Below, one piece after another: positions 1 through 7,541 of a stretch of 13,716 nt of DNA (its first letter is position 1; every line of letters starts with the position of its first letter). The notes under the pieces are model-generated. The model did not search any database. It was given only the letters and a program-made list of their open reading frames with translations, and was not told the origin of the DNA. The position numbers and the translations under genes are program-made. This DNA is from Chloroflexota bacterium. Its GTDB lineage: Bacteria > Chloroflexota > UBA4733. Location of the stretch: assembly GCA_023381895.1 (NCBI GenBank), contig JAMCTA010000006.1, positions 1-13,716 of the forward strand. The letters are read 5' to 3'.

Positions 1-2
1 AT

Positions 3-779
3 AGCCGGAAAGCCGTCAGCTATCACGACATCAGCCGTGCTATCGACGTGCATGAGTTGGGCCTCAAAGAGCCGATTCGCGGCATGGCCTTCGAAGAGCG
101 CCGCATGCTGGCCTACCATGAAGCAGGCCACGCTTATGCGATGATGCGCCTGCTCCGCCGGGACCGGCTATCGAAGGTGTCCATCATCCGGCACGGTAGT
201 GCCCTCGGGTTTGCCAATCCCAAGCCATTGACGGAGTACCATACCAACAGCCGGGAAGATCTCATGGCCATAATCGACGTCTCCCTTGCCAGCCGTGCTG
301 CTGAAGAGATCTTTCTCGGGACACAGTACAACGGAGTAGTGTCAGACTTCGCCCACGCGACCGACATTGCCAGCTGGTGCATTCGCGTGTTGGGGATGGA
401 CGGCACTTTTGCCTCAGCACTGTCGCAAGGTGGTACGCCCGATGCGCGTACAGCGCGTCGAGTCGAGCGCATGCTCCGCTGGCGCTACATCAACGTCCGG
501 AAGATGCTGGCCGAGCACCGTCTCGCGGTGGAAGCCATCGCTCAGGCACTGCTGGAACACGATGAACTAGTGGGTGACGAAGTATATGAGATCGTGCGCC
601 AGATTGAAGGAAATACGGCACCCCTGCCAGGGCATCCGAATGGCATCGTGCTCCAGAGTGTCGATCAGCTGCCGGAGCTTGACGGCATCGTGAATGGTCA
701 TGCCCTTGGTCAAGGAGCGTTCGGCGGCGCGAGCGCGGCGACAACGGCGTCCACGCCTCGAGTACCAGAGGTGCATTGA
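3..779 (+). CDS. FtsH-like AAA+/M41 zinc metallopeptidase, 3' part
   Basis: This is the C-terminal part of an ATP-dependent FtsH-family protease. The frame is open to the left window edge (first full codon at 3), so the GTG at 48 is probably not the true start and the AAA+ ATPase domain would lie outside the window. The peptidase M41 domain is clear. The zinc motif HEAGH is encoded at 117-131, preceded by the FtsH-like RRMLAY. The stretch SRAAEEIFLG corresponds to the family's GGRAAEE helix. An SDFAHATDIA segment supplies the likely third metal ligand, Asp, encoded at 345-347. After the helical domain the protein ends in about 50 residues of Gly/Ala/Thr/Pro-rich tail that looks disordered. 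It departs from housekeeping FtsH: Ser-Arg replaces Gly-Gly-Arg, and the text after the peptidase core is divergent. It is therefore probably an accessory FtsH-like paralogue. Family knowledge predicts degradation of membrane or misfolded proteins; the substrate is unknown. Confidence 0.85.
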   Translation, partial: SRKAVSYHDISRAIDVHELGLKEPIRGMAFEERRMLAYHEAGHAYAMMRLLRRDRLSKVSIIRHGSALGFANPKPLTEYHTNSREDLMAIIDVSLASRAAEEIFLGTQYNGVVSDFAHATDIASWCIRVLGMDGTFASALSQGGTPDARTARRVERMLRWRYINVRKMLAEHRLAVEAIAQALLEHDELVGDEVYEIVRQIEGNTAPLPGHPNGIVLQSVDQLPELDGIVNGHALGQGAFGGASAATTASTPRVPEVH

Positions 780-1167
780 GCGCAGCGCCTGCGGCTGAAG
801 CAGCAAATGCTCTAGCGGCGGCCTCCTTGATACTTTAGCTATCCGAGCCTTCTAACGCGCTCTTGGCCCCAGGCAGCGAAGGAAGAAGCAGCGATGGTCA
901 GTCCTGCAACGCGACATCCTTTGCGCAACGATGTAATGATTCATACCCTGTGCATGCGGGAACCGTCAGGCGCATCAGGTTCGCGGGTCAATATACGGCC
1001 AGTGCAAGCGCCAGAAACAGAGCGCAGTTGGCAAATCTGGGATGATTGTCGGGAACTAAACCCGGCGAGGTACTAACTCTGTGGTGGCAAGTATCCGAAC
1101 CATGACGAAAGAGAGCACAGGGCGTGGACCAGAGCCAGCTGAACTGGATCGCCAACTTCATCTGGCG
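780..1167. other. Intergenic stretch with no convincing gene
   Basis: The stretch lies between the protease stop codon and the transposase relic. Short open frames occur on both strands, but none has recognisable family residues or a good ribosome binding site. I see no tRNA, no strong rho-independent terminator with a T-run, and no tandem repeat. It is best read as decayed DNA. Confidence 0.5.
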
Positions 1168-1350
1168 GATCGCCGGCAGCGCCTTCCCTGCCTCGGCGCT
1201 GTAGTGGCGCGTCGGGCAGCCGTCCAGGCGGGGACGCCAGAACGCCGTCACATCCACGGCGACCGGTCGGAGGGGTTGCTGGGGCAGATCCTGGTAGAGA
1301 CGGAGGAGGCGCGGTGAATGCCCTGTCCGGCAGCCCAAGGATGTCGTGCC
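1168..1350 (-). pseudogene. Transposase relic (internal DDE-type fragment)
   Basis: On the minus strand, about 57 codons read like the interior of an insertion-sequence transposase. The most telling stretches are [13 protein letters not shown] and a following [19 protein letters not shown] core followed by an aromatic-Arg-Pro-Arg stretch and an AGKALPA block is a pattern I associate with DDE transposases of multicopy elements in high-GC bacteria. The first Asp may be the catalytic one. The similarity stops near 1168. The frame then runs through unrelated residues to a stop at 988, and there is no proper start codon or ribosome binding site upstream. The fragment is therefore truncated at both ends. 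The exact IS family is not certain from the sequence alone. Confidence 0.5.
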
Positions 1351-1397
1351 GGAGCCGGGGGCTACAACTCTTCGTCATAATCCGACTCGAAGGAGCA

Positions 1398-1425
1398 GGT
1401 ACACTCACTTCTGAGCAGTTGTACC
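1398..1425. promoter_or_regulatory. Inverted repeat upstream of vapB, candidate autoregulatory operator
   Basis: Perfect 6-base arms GGTACA (1398-1403) and TGTACC (1420-1425) are separated by 16 bases and end 21 bases before the antitoxin start codon. AbrB-type antitoxins usually bind palindromes in their own promoter, so this is a plausible operator. A CATAAT hexamer at 1376-1381 could be a -10 box, but no good -35 is visible. The assignment rests on position and symmetry only. Confidence 0.35.
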
Positions 1426-1446
1426 GGCGAGAAAGGACGAAGCAGC

Positions 1447-1704
1447 ATGCGACAGGGCAGTGTGAGTCCAAAAGGCCAGGTCACTATCCCGTTGGAATAT
1501 CGCCGGCGGTTGGGATTGAAGCCACGGGACACCGTGGAGTTCGAGCTCGAGCAGGGGAGCGTCCGGGTGAAGCCGGCGCCCTCGCGCCTCAAGCAGATTG
1601 CCCGCTCCATTCCGCCCTTGCCTCAGCCGTATACCGACCAGGAGATGACGGAGATTGCTGCTGAGGAGCACGCCAGGCATGTGGCAAGAGAGGGGCTGGA
1701 TTAG
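1447..1704 (+). CDS. vapB: AbrB/SpoVT-type antitoxin (VapB)
   Basis: This 85-residue protein is the antitoxin of a type II toxin-antitoxin pair. The N-terminal half is a swapped-hairpin AbrB/MazE DNA-binding domain. It shows the signature SPKGQVTIPLEYRRRLGL (residues 7-24), then the usual GD-like turn (RDTVEFELEQGSVRVKP). The C-terminal half, from about residue 45, is rich in charged residues and is the expected toxin-wrapping arm. A good ribosome binding site, AAAGGA (1432-1437), lies 9 bases before the ATG. The PIN toxin gene begins 18 bases after its stop, which fixes the pairing. By family knowledge it neutralises the toxin by direct binding and represses the operon. The inverted repeat just upstream is the likely operator. 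Confidence 0.85.
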   Translation: MRQGSVSPKGQVTIPLEYRRRLGLKPRDTVEFELEQGSVRVKPAPSRLKQIARSIPPLPQPYTDQEMTEIAAEEHARHVAREGLD

Positions 1705-1722
1705 CGGCCTGACGGCACGACC

Positions 1723-2133
1723 ATGGAATTTCTCGACACCAATCCCATCATTCGGTACATCACCCAGGACAACCTGACGATGTCTCACCAAGCGGAGCAG
1801 TTCTTTGAGCAGTTGGAGAGCGGTACCGGTGTAGCGACGACCTGTGAAGGAGTGCTCGTCGAGGCGGTGCAAGTGCTTTCCGCGAAGGCTCTCTACAACC
1901 GGCCGCGCGCGGAGATCGCGGAAAAGCTGGGGGTGATCATCGGCCTGAAGGGGTTGAAGCTCTCGAACAAAAGCCTCTACTTGTTTGCGCTCGACCTGTA
2001 CGCCGCGACAGCGGCGCTGGACTTCGTAGACGCCCTGGTAGTCGCGCATATGCAACACAGGCACATCAGCACGGTAGTATCGTTCGATCGTGACTTTGAT
2101 CGAGCGCCCGGCATACGCCGGCGCGACCCCTGA
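1723..2133 (+). CDS. vapC: PIN-domain ribonuclease toxin (VapC)
   Basis: This 136-residue protein is a complete PIN-domain toxin, close to the usual VapC length. The acidic metal-binding set is in place: Asp5 in MEFLDTN, Glu47 in the EGVLVEAVQVL helix, Asp103 in DFVDALVVAHM, and Asp122/Asp124 in VSFDRDFD. Family members are magnesium-dependent endoribonucleases that cut tRNA or rRNA when freed from their antitoxin, arresting growth. The gene follows the AbrB-type antitoxin by 18 bases with a weak ribosome binding site, consistent with co-translation from one mRNA. hsdS starts 40 bases later on the same strand, so the pair could share a transcript with the restriction locus. All catalytic residues are present, so the toxin appears active. 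The RNA target cannot be read from the sequence. Confidence 0.87.
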   Translation: MEFLDTNPIIRYITQDNLTMSHQAEQFFEQLESGTGVATTCEGVLVEAVQVLSAKALYNRPRAEIAEKLGVIIGLKGLKLSNKSLYLFALDLYAATAALDFVDALVVAHMQHRHISTVVSFDRDFDRAPGIRRRDP

Positions 2134-2173
2134 TTCGCGATGCTGCCATGGTGACGGCCAGCGAGGTGGGATT

Positions 2174-3604
2174 GTGAGTGTCGCGCTGCGTCCCTACCCC
2201 GAGTACCAGCCATCAGATCACCCCTGGCTTGGAACGATACCGACGCACTGGGAGGTTCGGCGAAATGGCCGGCTATTTTCACAGCGCAATGAGACCGGCT
2301 TCGCTGACTTACCCATCCTGGAGGTGTCATTGCGCACCGGCGTACGGGTACGCACGTTCGGCGGCTCGCAACGGAAGCAGGTCATGTTCGACCGCGACAA
2401 GTACAAGCGGGCGGTACGAGGCGATATTGCCTACAACATGATGCGTCTCTGGCAGGGCGCCGTGGGCCTCGCTCCTGTTGATGGCCTTGTCAGTCCGGCG
2501 TATGTCGTCGCACGTCCGTTCGCAGAGACGGACAGCCGTTACTACGCTTATTTATTCCGAACATCGGCGTACATGAACGAGGTCAACCAGTACTCACGCG
2601 GCATCGTCAAAGACCGCAATCGTCTCTATTGGGATGAGTTCAAGCAGATGCCGTCGTCCTATCCGCCACCTGACGAGCAGGGGCACATTGCCGACTTCCT
2701 GGACGCGCACGGCCGACTTGTCGTGCGCTACATCCGCAACAAGCAGCGGCTCATCGCGCTGCTCAACGAGCAGAAGCAGGCGGTCATAGACCGGGCGGTC
2801 ACACGCGGCGTGGATGCGGGCGCGTGCCTGACCCCGTCCGGCATCGAGTGGCTTGGGGATGTACCGGCGCACTGGGTCGTAAAGCCGCTGAAGCGTTGGG
2901 CACGAGTCAACCAGCAGACGTTGCCCGAGACAACTGATCCTGACTACGTCTTTCGTTATCTTGACATCGGAGCGGTCGAAACAGGGCAGCTCGTTAGATC
3001 TCCAGAGCGCCTTCGGTTCGGTGACGCGCCATCCCGCGCCCGCCGCATGCTGTCCAAGGGCGACACGATCGTGTCGACCGTTCGAACCTATCTCAAGGCC
3101 ATCTATTTCCTCGCCGAGGATGCAACCGACCTCATCGCGTCCACCGGCTTCGCTGTCCTGACGCCCACTGCTGAAGTTCTGCCTGAGTACCTGGGCTATG
3201 TTCTTCAGAGTGGCGGCTTCATCGAGCGCGTTATTGCGTACTCTGTCGGCGTCGCCTACCCAGCCATTGCGGAGTCACGACTGGCGTCATTGCATCTCGC
3301 CTTCCCGCCAACCTTGGTGGAGCAATGTGGCATAGTTGAACAGGTCAAGTCGAGCACGCAATCACTGGAGGCGGCGATCCAGCGCACACGGGACGAGATG
3401 GCTCTCCTGCGCGAGTACCGCACGCGGCTCATCGCCGACGTGGTGACGGGGAAGCTGGACGTGCGGCACGTCGTGCCTGAGTCTCCGGCACCGGTTGATG
3501 GTCAGGCGTGGCTGGATGACGTGGAGGCCGCACTTGCGGATGATGAGGCGGAAGAAGTCGAGCACCCTGACGGCGCGGAGGACGTGGATGACGGCGATGA
3601 GTAG
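2174..3604 (+). CDS. hsdS: Type I restriction-modification specificity subunit HsdS
   Basis: This 476-residue protein is the DNA-recognition subunit of a type I restriction-modification enzyme. It has the typical two-fold layout. The first target-recognition domain opens with PWLGTIPTHWEV (residues 17-28). The central conserved helix runs from about 168 to 212 (EQGHIADFLDAHGRLV onward). The second target-recognition domain opens with the matching IEWLGDVPAHWVV (224-235). A C-terminal conserved helix follows at about 383-432, ending in ADVVTGKLDVR. An Asp/Glu-rich tail of about 25 residues closes the protein. I chose the GTG at 2174 because GAGGTGG (2163-2169) sits just upstream. An earlier in-frame start at 2090 would lie inside vapC and add residues that do not look like HsdS. 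The subunit normally bridges two HsdM and two HsdR. hsdR lies downstream, but no hsdM is seen here. Confidence 0.92.
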   Translation: MSVALRPYPEYQPSDHPWLGTIPTHWEVRRNGRLFSQRNETGFADLPILEVSLRTGVRVRTFGGSQRKQVMFDRDKYKRAVRGDIAYNMMRLWQGAVGLAPVDGLVSPAYVVARPFAETDSRYYAYLFRTSAYMNEVNQYSRGIVKDRNRLYWDEFKQMPSSYPPPDEQGHIADFLDAHGRLVVRYIRNKQRLIALLNEQKQAVIDRAVTRGVDAGACLTPSGIEWLGDVPAHWVVKPLKRWARVNQQTLPETTDPDYVFRYLDIGAVETGQLVRSPERLRFGDAPSRARRMLSKGDTIVSTVRTYLKAIYFLAEDATDLIASTGFAVLTPTAEVLPEYLGYVLQSGGFIERVIAYSVGVAYPAIAESRLASLHLAFPPTLVEQCGIVEQVKSSTQSLEAAIQRTRDEMALLREYRTRLIADVVTGKLDVRHVVPESPAPVDGQAWLDDVEAALADDEAEEVEHPDGAEDVDDGDE

Positions 3605-3610
3605 CGCGGG

Positions 3611-3662
3611 CGATACCGACACGAGCCGCCAGAGATGGCGCCCATTGCGCCACACGGTATCG
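3611..3662. promoter_or_regulatory. Nested palindromes between hsdS and the Phd antitoxin
   Basis: A perfect 8-base inverted repeat, CGATACCG (3611-3618) and CGGTATCG (3655-3662), encloses a second hairpin, TGGCGC (3636-3641) and GCGCCA (3647-3652), with a 5-base loop. There is no T-run, so a classical intrinsic terminator is unlikely. Position, 7 bases after the hsdS stop and 40 before the antitoxin start, suits an operator for the toxin-antitoxin pair or an mRNA-processing/insulating structure. A short direct repeat CGTCAAC (3669-3675 and 3677-3683) follows immediately. Confidence 0.45.
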
Positions 3663-3702
3663 TAGTAGCGTCAACCCGTCAACTGATGAAAGGCAAGTGC
3701 TC

Positions 3703-3993
3703 ATGATTACCGCCGATGTGGCAGAGTTGCACGCCGCCCTGGAAAGCTATTTGGCGCGGGTTCAGACCGGCGAGCAAGTGGTGGTGACCGACCACGGGAG
3801 GGAGATTGCTCGGCTCGTCCCCACCACGAGCGCGAGCCTGGCGGCGCTGGACTATGAAGATCTGGTGGCGAGCGGCATCATCATTCCCCCCGAGCGAAAG
3901 CCATCCCGGGATTTCTGGAGCCTTCCACGCGTCCCTGATCCGGAAGGCTTGGTGCTGAAAGCCGTCCTGGCCGAACGCGAGGCTGGTTGGTGA
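3703..3993 (+). CDS. Phd/YefM-family antitoxin
   Basis: This 96-residue protein is the antitoxin of a second type II toxin-antitoxin pair. The N-terminal Phd/YefM fold is visible in VAELHAALESYLARVQTGEQ and then VVVTDHGREIARLVP, the classic helix followed by a beta hairpin ending in ARLVP. The C-terminal half (residues about 45-96) is the toxin-binding arm, with the Pro- and Trp-containing PPERKPSRDFW segment common in PIN-paired antitoxins. I chose the ATG at 3703 over the GTG at 3697 because GAAAGG (3688-3693) is 9 bases from the ATG but only 3 from the GTG. The stop overlaps the toxin start by 4 bases (GTGA), indicating translational coupling. Family members repress their own operon, and the nested palindromes upstream are candidate binding sites. 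Confidence 0.85.
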   Translation: MITADVAELHAALESYLARVQTGEQVVVTDHGREIARLVPTTSASLAALDYEDLVASGIIIPPERKPSRDFWSLPRVPDPEGLVLKAVLAEREAGW

Positions 3994-4412
3994 GGTTCTG
4001 GGACACCTCCGGGTTTGTCCCCCTCTGCGCGCAGGAAGCCGGAACACCTGCGGTGCACGCGCTGTATCAGGAAGATCCGGACATCGTTGTCTGGTGGGGC
4101 GCCCGAATTGAGTGCATATCGGCTCTGAAGCGCCTGGTTCGGATGGGGCAGCTCGATGCGGTGGGCGAAGCAGCGCTTCACTCTTGCTTCGATGATCTCT
4201 GGAAGACCGCCGCTCAGGTGGCCCCGGCGGAGCAGGTGCGCATCCGAGCGGAGCAGCTCCTCGCCGCACACCCCCTTCGGGCAGCCGACGCGTTGCAGCT
4301 TGGGGCCGCGCTGGTCTGGGCTCGGGATCAGCCCGCGAGTCATGCCTTTGTTTGTCTTGATGAGCGACTACGGGACGCAGCACGGCAAGAAGGCTTCACG
4401 GTGTTGCCCTAG
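3990..4412 (+). CDS. PIN-domain toxin partnered with Phd-type antitoxin
   Basis: This 140-residue protein is a PIN-domain ribonuclease toxin. The expected acidic residues are Asp5 (MRFWDTSGFV), Glu41 (ARIECISALKRL), Asp100 (LRAADALQLGAAL) and Asp124 (FVCLDERLRDAA). The set is complete, so the enzyme looks intact. The GTG at 3990 gives a 4-base overlap with the antitoxin stop; a TTG at 3987 is the alternative. The first residues MRFWDTS differ from the MEFLDTN of the other PIN toxin here, and the two proteins share little beyond the catalytic pattern, so they are not recent duplicates. The pair sits between hsdS and hsdR, splitting the restriction locus. That position could couple loss of the locus to toxin release; this is inference. 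Confidence 0.87.
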   Translation: MRFWDTSGFVPLCAQEAGTPAVHALYQEDPDIVVWWGARIECISALKRLVRMGQLDAVGEAALHSCFDDLWKTAAQVAPAEQVRIRAEQLLAAHPLRAADALQLGAALVWARDQPASHAFVCLDERLRDAARQEGFTVLP

Positions 4413-4463
4413 TGAGCCGGCTGCCAGCGTTTGGCCTGCACGCTGACGAGGGAGCGAGCATGA

Positions 4464-4538
4464 GCGAGTTGCGAGGACTTCCCGTATCTCGAAGACGGCG
4501 ATATCACGGCGACGCTCGAGTACGTGGCCCAGCAGTGA
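4464..4538 (+). pseudogene. Remnant of a DUF433-family antitoxin (C-terminal end)
   Basis: Between the PIN toxin and hsdR, one frame encodes CEDFPYLEDGDITATLEYVA followed by two Gln and a stop at 4536-4538. The EDFPYL block, an acidic-Asp-Ile step and a final helix ending in Tyr-Val-Ala match the C-terminal end of DUF433 (COG2442) antitoxins, which usually pair with a DUF5615 PIN-like toxin. An in-frame stop (TGA, 4461-4463) lies just before it, and the rest of the domain is absent. An ATG at 4460 reads a different frame, so a frameshift or deletion has removed the 5' part. It is too short to work and is best read as a relic of a third toxin-antitoxin module. Confidence 0.6.
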
Positions 4539-4553
4539 AACTGTGCGAGACCG

Positions 4554-7541
4554 ATGCCGACGACTGACACCAGCGAGTGTGGCCTGGAAGCCCTGATCGT
4601 CGCCGCGCTGACGGGGCAGGCGGACGTGAGCGCGATCGCCACAAGCGCCGTGTGCGAGAGCCGGGCACGCTACGGCGGCGGCTATGTCCAGGGCAACCCC
4701 GCCGACTACGACCGTGACCACGCCGTCGACGTGGCGAAACTGCTGGCGTTTCTGCGTGCGACGCAGCCGAAGGTCGTCGAGCTCCTGAACCTGGACACCG
4801 ATGGCCCGAAGCGGCGGCAGTTCCTCGACCGGCTCCAGGGCGAGGTTGCCAAGCGCGGCGTGATCGACGTGCTGCGCAAGGGGATCAAGCACGGGCCGGC
4901 GTCGGTCGAGCTGTTCTATGGCTCGCCCACGTCCGGCAATGCCCAGGCCGCGGTCCGTTTCCGCGACAACGTCTTCAGCGTCACCCGCCAGCTCCGCTAC
5001 AGCAAGGACGAGACGCAACTGGCCCTGGACCTCTGCCTCTTCATCAACGGCCTGCCGGTCGCCACCTTCGAACTGAAGAACAGCCTAACCAAGCAGACCG
5101 TCGAGGATGCCGTCGAGCAGTACCGGCGCGACCGCGATCCCCGGGAGCTGCTCTTCCAGTTTGGCCGCTGCGTGGTCCATTTCGCCGTCGACGACAGTGA
5201 CGTGCGCATGTGTACCCACCTGCAGGGCAAAGATTCCTGGTTCCTGCCCTTCGACCAGGGCTGGAACGACGGGGCCGGCAATCCGCCGAATCCTGATGGT
5301 CTCAAGACCGCCTACCTCTGGCAACGCATCCTCACGCCGGAGGGGCTGACCGATATCCTGGAGAACTACGCCCAGGTGGTCGAGGAGCGGGATGACAAGG
5401 GGCGCCGGCGGCCGCGCCAGCTCTTCCCGCGCTATCACCAGCTCGATGCCGTGCGGAAGCTGCTGGCCGACGCCCAGGAGTGCGGCGCCGGCCAGCGCTA
5501 CCTGATCCAGCACTCCGCCGGCAGCGGCAAGAGCAACTCCATCGCCTGGCTGGCCCACCAACTGGTCGGCCTCCAACACGACAGCCGGACGATCTTCGAC
5601 ACGGTGATCATCGTCACCGACCGCCGTGTGCTGGACAAGCAGATCCGCGACACCATCAAGCGGTTCGCCCAGGTGTCGGCTGTTGTCGGCCACGCCGAGC
5701 ACGCCGACGACCTGCGCAACTTTCTGCAGGCCGGCAAGCAGATCGTGATCACCACCGTCCAGAAGTTCCCCTTCATCCTCGACACTATCGGCGACGAGCA
5801 CCGCGGCCGCCGCTTCGCCATCGTCATCGACGAGGCGCACTCCAGTCAGGGGGGCCGCACCTCGGCCCAGATGAGCGCCGCGCTGGCCGAGCAGGGCGGC
5901 GAGGACGAGGAGGAAACGGTCGAAGACCGCATCAACCGCCTTATGGAGGCAAGGAAGATGCTTGCCAACGCCAGCTACTTCGCCTTCACCGCGACCCCGA
6001 AGAACAAGACGCTGGAAATCTTCGGTGAAGCGTATCCCGAGGAAGGCGTCATCAAGCACCGGCCATTCCACCGCTACACAATGAAGCAGGCGATCCAGGA
6101 GGGCTTCATCCTGGACGTGCTGGCGAACTATACGCCGGTGCAGAGCTACTACCGGCTGTTGATGACGGCGGCGGACGATCCTGAAGTGGACGTGAAGAGG
6201 ACGCGCAAGAAGCTGCGCCGCTACGTGGAGTCGCACGACCACGCCATCCGCCGGAAGGCCGAGATCATCGTCGACCACTTTGCGGAGCAGGTGCTGGCGC
6301 GGCGCAAACTCGGCGGCGAAGCCCGCGCCATGGTGGTGACGAGTGGCATCATGCGGGCGATCCAGTACTACCACGCGGTCACCGCCTACCTGCACGAGCA
6401 AGCCAGCCCCTACCGGGCCATCGTCGCCTTCTCCGGCGAGCACGAGGACGCCGGGCGGCCGGTCACGGAGGCGTCGCTCAACGGCTTCCCAAGCAACCTG
6501 ATCCCGGAGAAGATCGTCGAGGAGCCGTACCGCTTCCTGATCGTGGCCGACAAGTTCCAGACCGGCTACGACGAGCCGCTGCTGCACACCATGTATGTGG
6601 ACAAGGCGCTCTCCGGCGTCAAGGCGGTGCAGACGCTCTCGCGCCTGAACCGGGCCCACCCCAAGAAGCGCGACACCTTCGTCCTCGATTTCGTGAACGA
6701 CGCCGAGACGATCGAGGCGGCCTTCGCCGCCTACTATCGCACGACCATCCTCAGCCAGGAAACCGACCCGAACAAGCTGCACGACCTCAAGGACGACCTC
6801 GACGGCGCCGAGGTGTATACCGAGCAGCAGGTCGACGAGCTCGTGACCCGCTATCTGGGCGGCGCAGAGCGCAACCAGCTCGATCCGATCCTCGACGCCT
6901 GCGTGGGCGCCTATAAAGACGAACTCGACGAGGATGGGCAGGTCGATTTCAAGGGAAAGGCCAAGGCGTTTGTCCGCACCTACGACTTTCTGGCCTCGAT
7001 CCTACCCTACACCAACGCCGAGTGGGAGAAGCGCTCCATCTTCCTGAACTTCCTGATCCCCAAGCTGCCCGCGCCGAAGGAGGAGGACCTTGCCAAAGGC
7101 ATCCTGGAGGCCATCGACATGGACAGCTACCGGGTCGAAGTCAAGGCGGCCCTAGAGATTGCTCTACCCGACCAGGACGCCGAGGTAGCACCCGTGCCCA
7201 CCAGCGGTGACGTGTTCCTGGCGGAGCCGGAACTGGACCGCCTGAGTAACATCATCAAGGCCTTCAACGACCAGTTCGGTGCCATCGACTGGAAGGACGC
7301 CGACAAGATTGGCCGGGTGATCGGCGAGGAGATCCCGGCCAAAGTGGCGGCTGATCGGGCCTATCAGAACGCCCGCAAGCACTCGGACAAGCAGAATGCC
7401 CGCATCGAGCACGACAAGGCGCTCGGACGGGTCGTGACGGAGTTGCTGGCCGACCACACCGAGCTGTTCAAGCAGTTCAGCGACAACCCCTCCTTCCGCA
7501 AGTGGCTGGCCGACACGATCTTCGCGGTGACGTATGACTGA
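4554..7541 (+). CDS. hsdR: Type I restriction enzyme R subunit HsdR
   Basis: This 995-residue protein is the motor and nuclease subunit of a type I restriction enzyme. The N-terminal HSDR_N nuclease shows the PD-(D/E)xK pattern, with Asp159 (LALDLCLF) and Glu173-x-Lys175 (TFELKN). It is followed by a TVEDAVEQYRRDR helix resembling the family's QxxxY motif. The superfamily 2 helicase core then follows: Walker A GSGKS at 323-327, DEAH at 426-429, FTATP after it, and a motif V/VI region (VADKFQTGYDEP, then QTLSRLNRAHP). A helical C-terminal region of about 270 residues is expected to dock onto the methyltransferase. All key residues are intact and the length is normal, so the subunit should translocate and cut unmodified DNA. 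The ATG at 4554 has only a weak ribosome binding site. The gene appears richer in G+C than the SIR2/Argonaute genes downstream. HsdM, needed for a working complex, is missing from the window. Confidence 0.95.
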   Translation: MPTTDTSECGLEALIVAALTGQADVSAIATSAVCESRARYGGGYVQGNPADYDRDHAVDVAKLLAFLRATQPKVVELLNLDTDGPKRRQFLDRLQGEVAKRGVIDVLRKGIKHGPASVELFYGSPTSGNAQAAVRFRDNVFSVTRQLRYSKDETQLALDLCLFINGLPVATFELKNSLTKQTVEDAVEQYRRDRDPRELLFQFGRCVVHFAVDDSDVRMCTHLQGKDSWFLPFDQGWNDGAGNPPNPDGLKTAYLWQRILTPEGLTDILENYAQVVEERDDKGRRRPRQLFPRYHQLDAVRKLLADAQECGAGQRYLIQHSAGSGKSNSIAWLAHQLVGLQHDSRTIFDTVIIVTDRRVLDKQIRDTIKRFAQVSAVVGHAEHADDLRNFLQAGKQIVITTVQKFPFILDTIGDEHRGRRFAIVIDEAHSSQGGRTSAQMSAALAEQGGEDEEETVEDRINRLMEARKMLANASYFAFTATPKNKTLEIFGEAYPEEGVIKHRPFHRYTMKQAIQEGFILDVLANYTPVQSYYRLLMTAADDPEVDVKRTRKKLRRYVESHDHAIRRKAEIIVDHFAEQVLARRKLGGEARAMVVTSGIMRAIQYYHAVTAYLHEQASPYRAIVAFSGEHEDAGRPVTEASLNGFPSNLIPEKIVEEPYRFLIVADKFQTGYDEPLLHTMYVDKALSGVKAVQTLSRLNRAHPKKRDTFVLDFVNDAETIEAAFAAYYRTTILSQETDPNKLHDLKDDLDGAEVYTEQQVDELVTRYLGGAERNQLDPILDACVGAYKDELDEDGQVDFKGKAKAFVRTYDFLASILPYTNAEWEKRSIFLNFLIPKLPAPKEEDLAKGILEAIDMDSYRVEVKAALEIALPDQDAEVAPVPTSGDVFLAEPELDRLSNIIKAFNDQFGAIDWKDADKIGRVIGEEIPAKVAADRAYQNARKHSDKQNARIEHDKALGRVVTELLADHTELFKQFSDNPSFRKWLADTIFAVTYD

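Noticed and set aside
940..1010. GGTTCGCGGGTC resembling a tRNA T-arm
   Set aside because: No matching acceptor, D-arm or anticodon stem can be paired around it.
1405..2064. 219-codon minus-strand frame
   Set aside because: It is antisense to the vapBC pair and has no coherent protein signature.
3679..4383. 234-codon minus-strand frame
   Set aside because: It is antisense to the Phd/PIN pair, which shows clear family motifs and a 4-base overlap.
5085..6782. Long 565-codon minus-strand open frame
   Set aside because: It is fully antisense to hsdR, whose motifs are unmistakable. The composition (Leu/Val/Asp/Gly/Arg-rich repeats such as LLDDLLRDQ) is what GC-rich codons give on the opposite strand.
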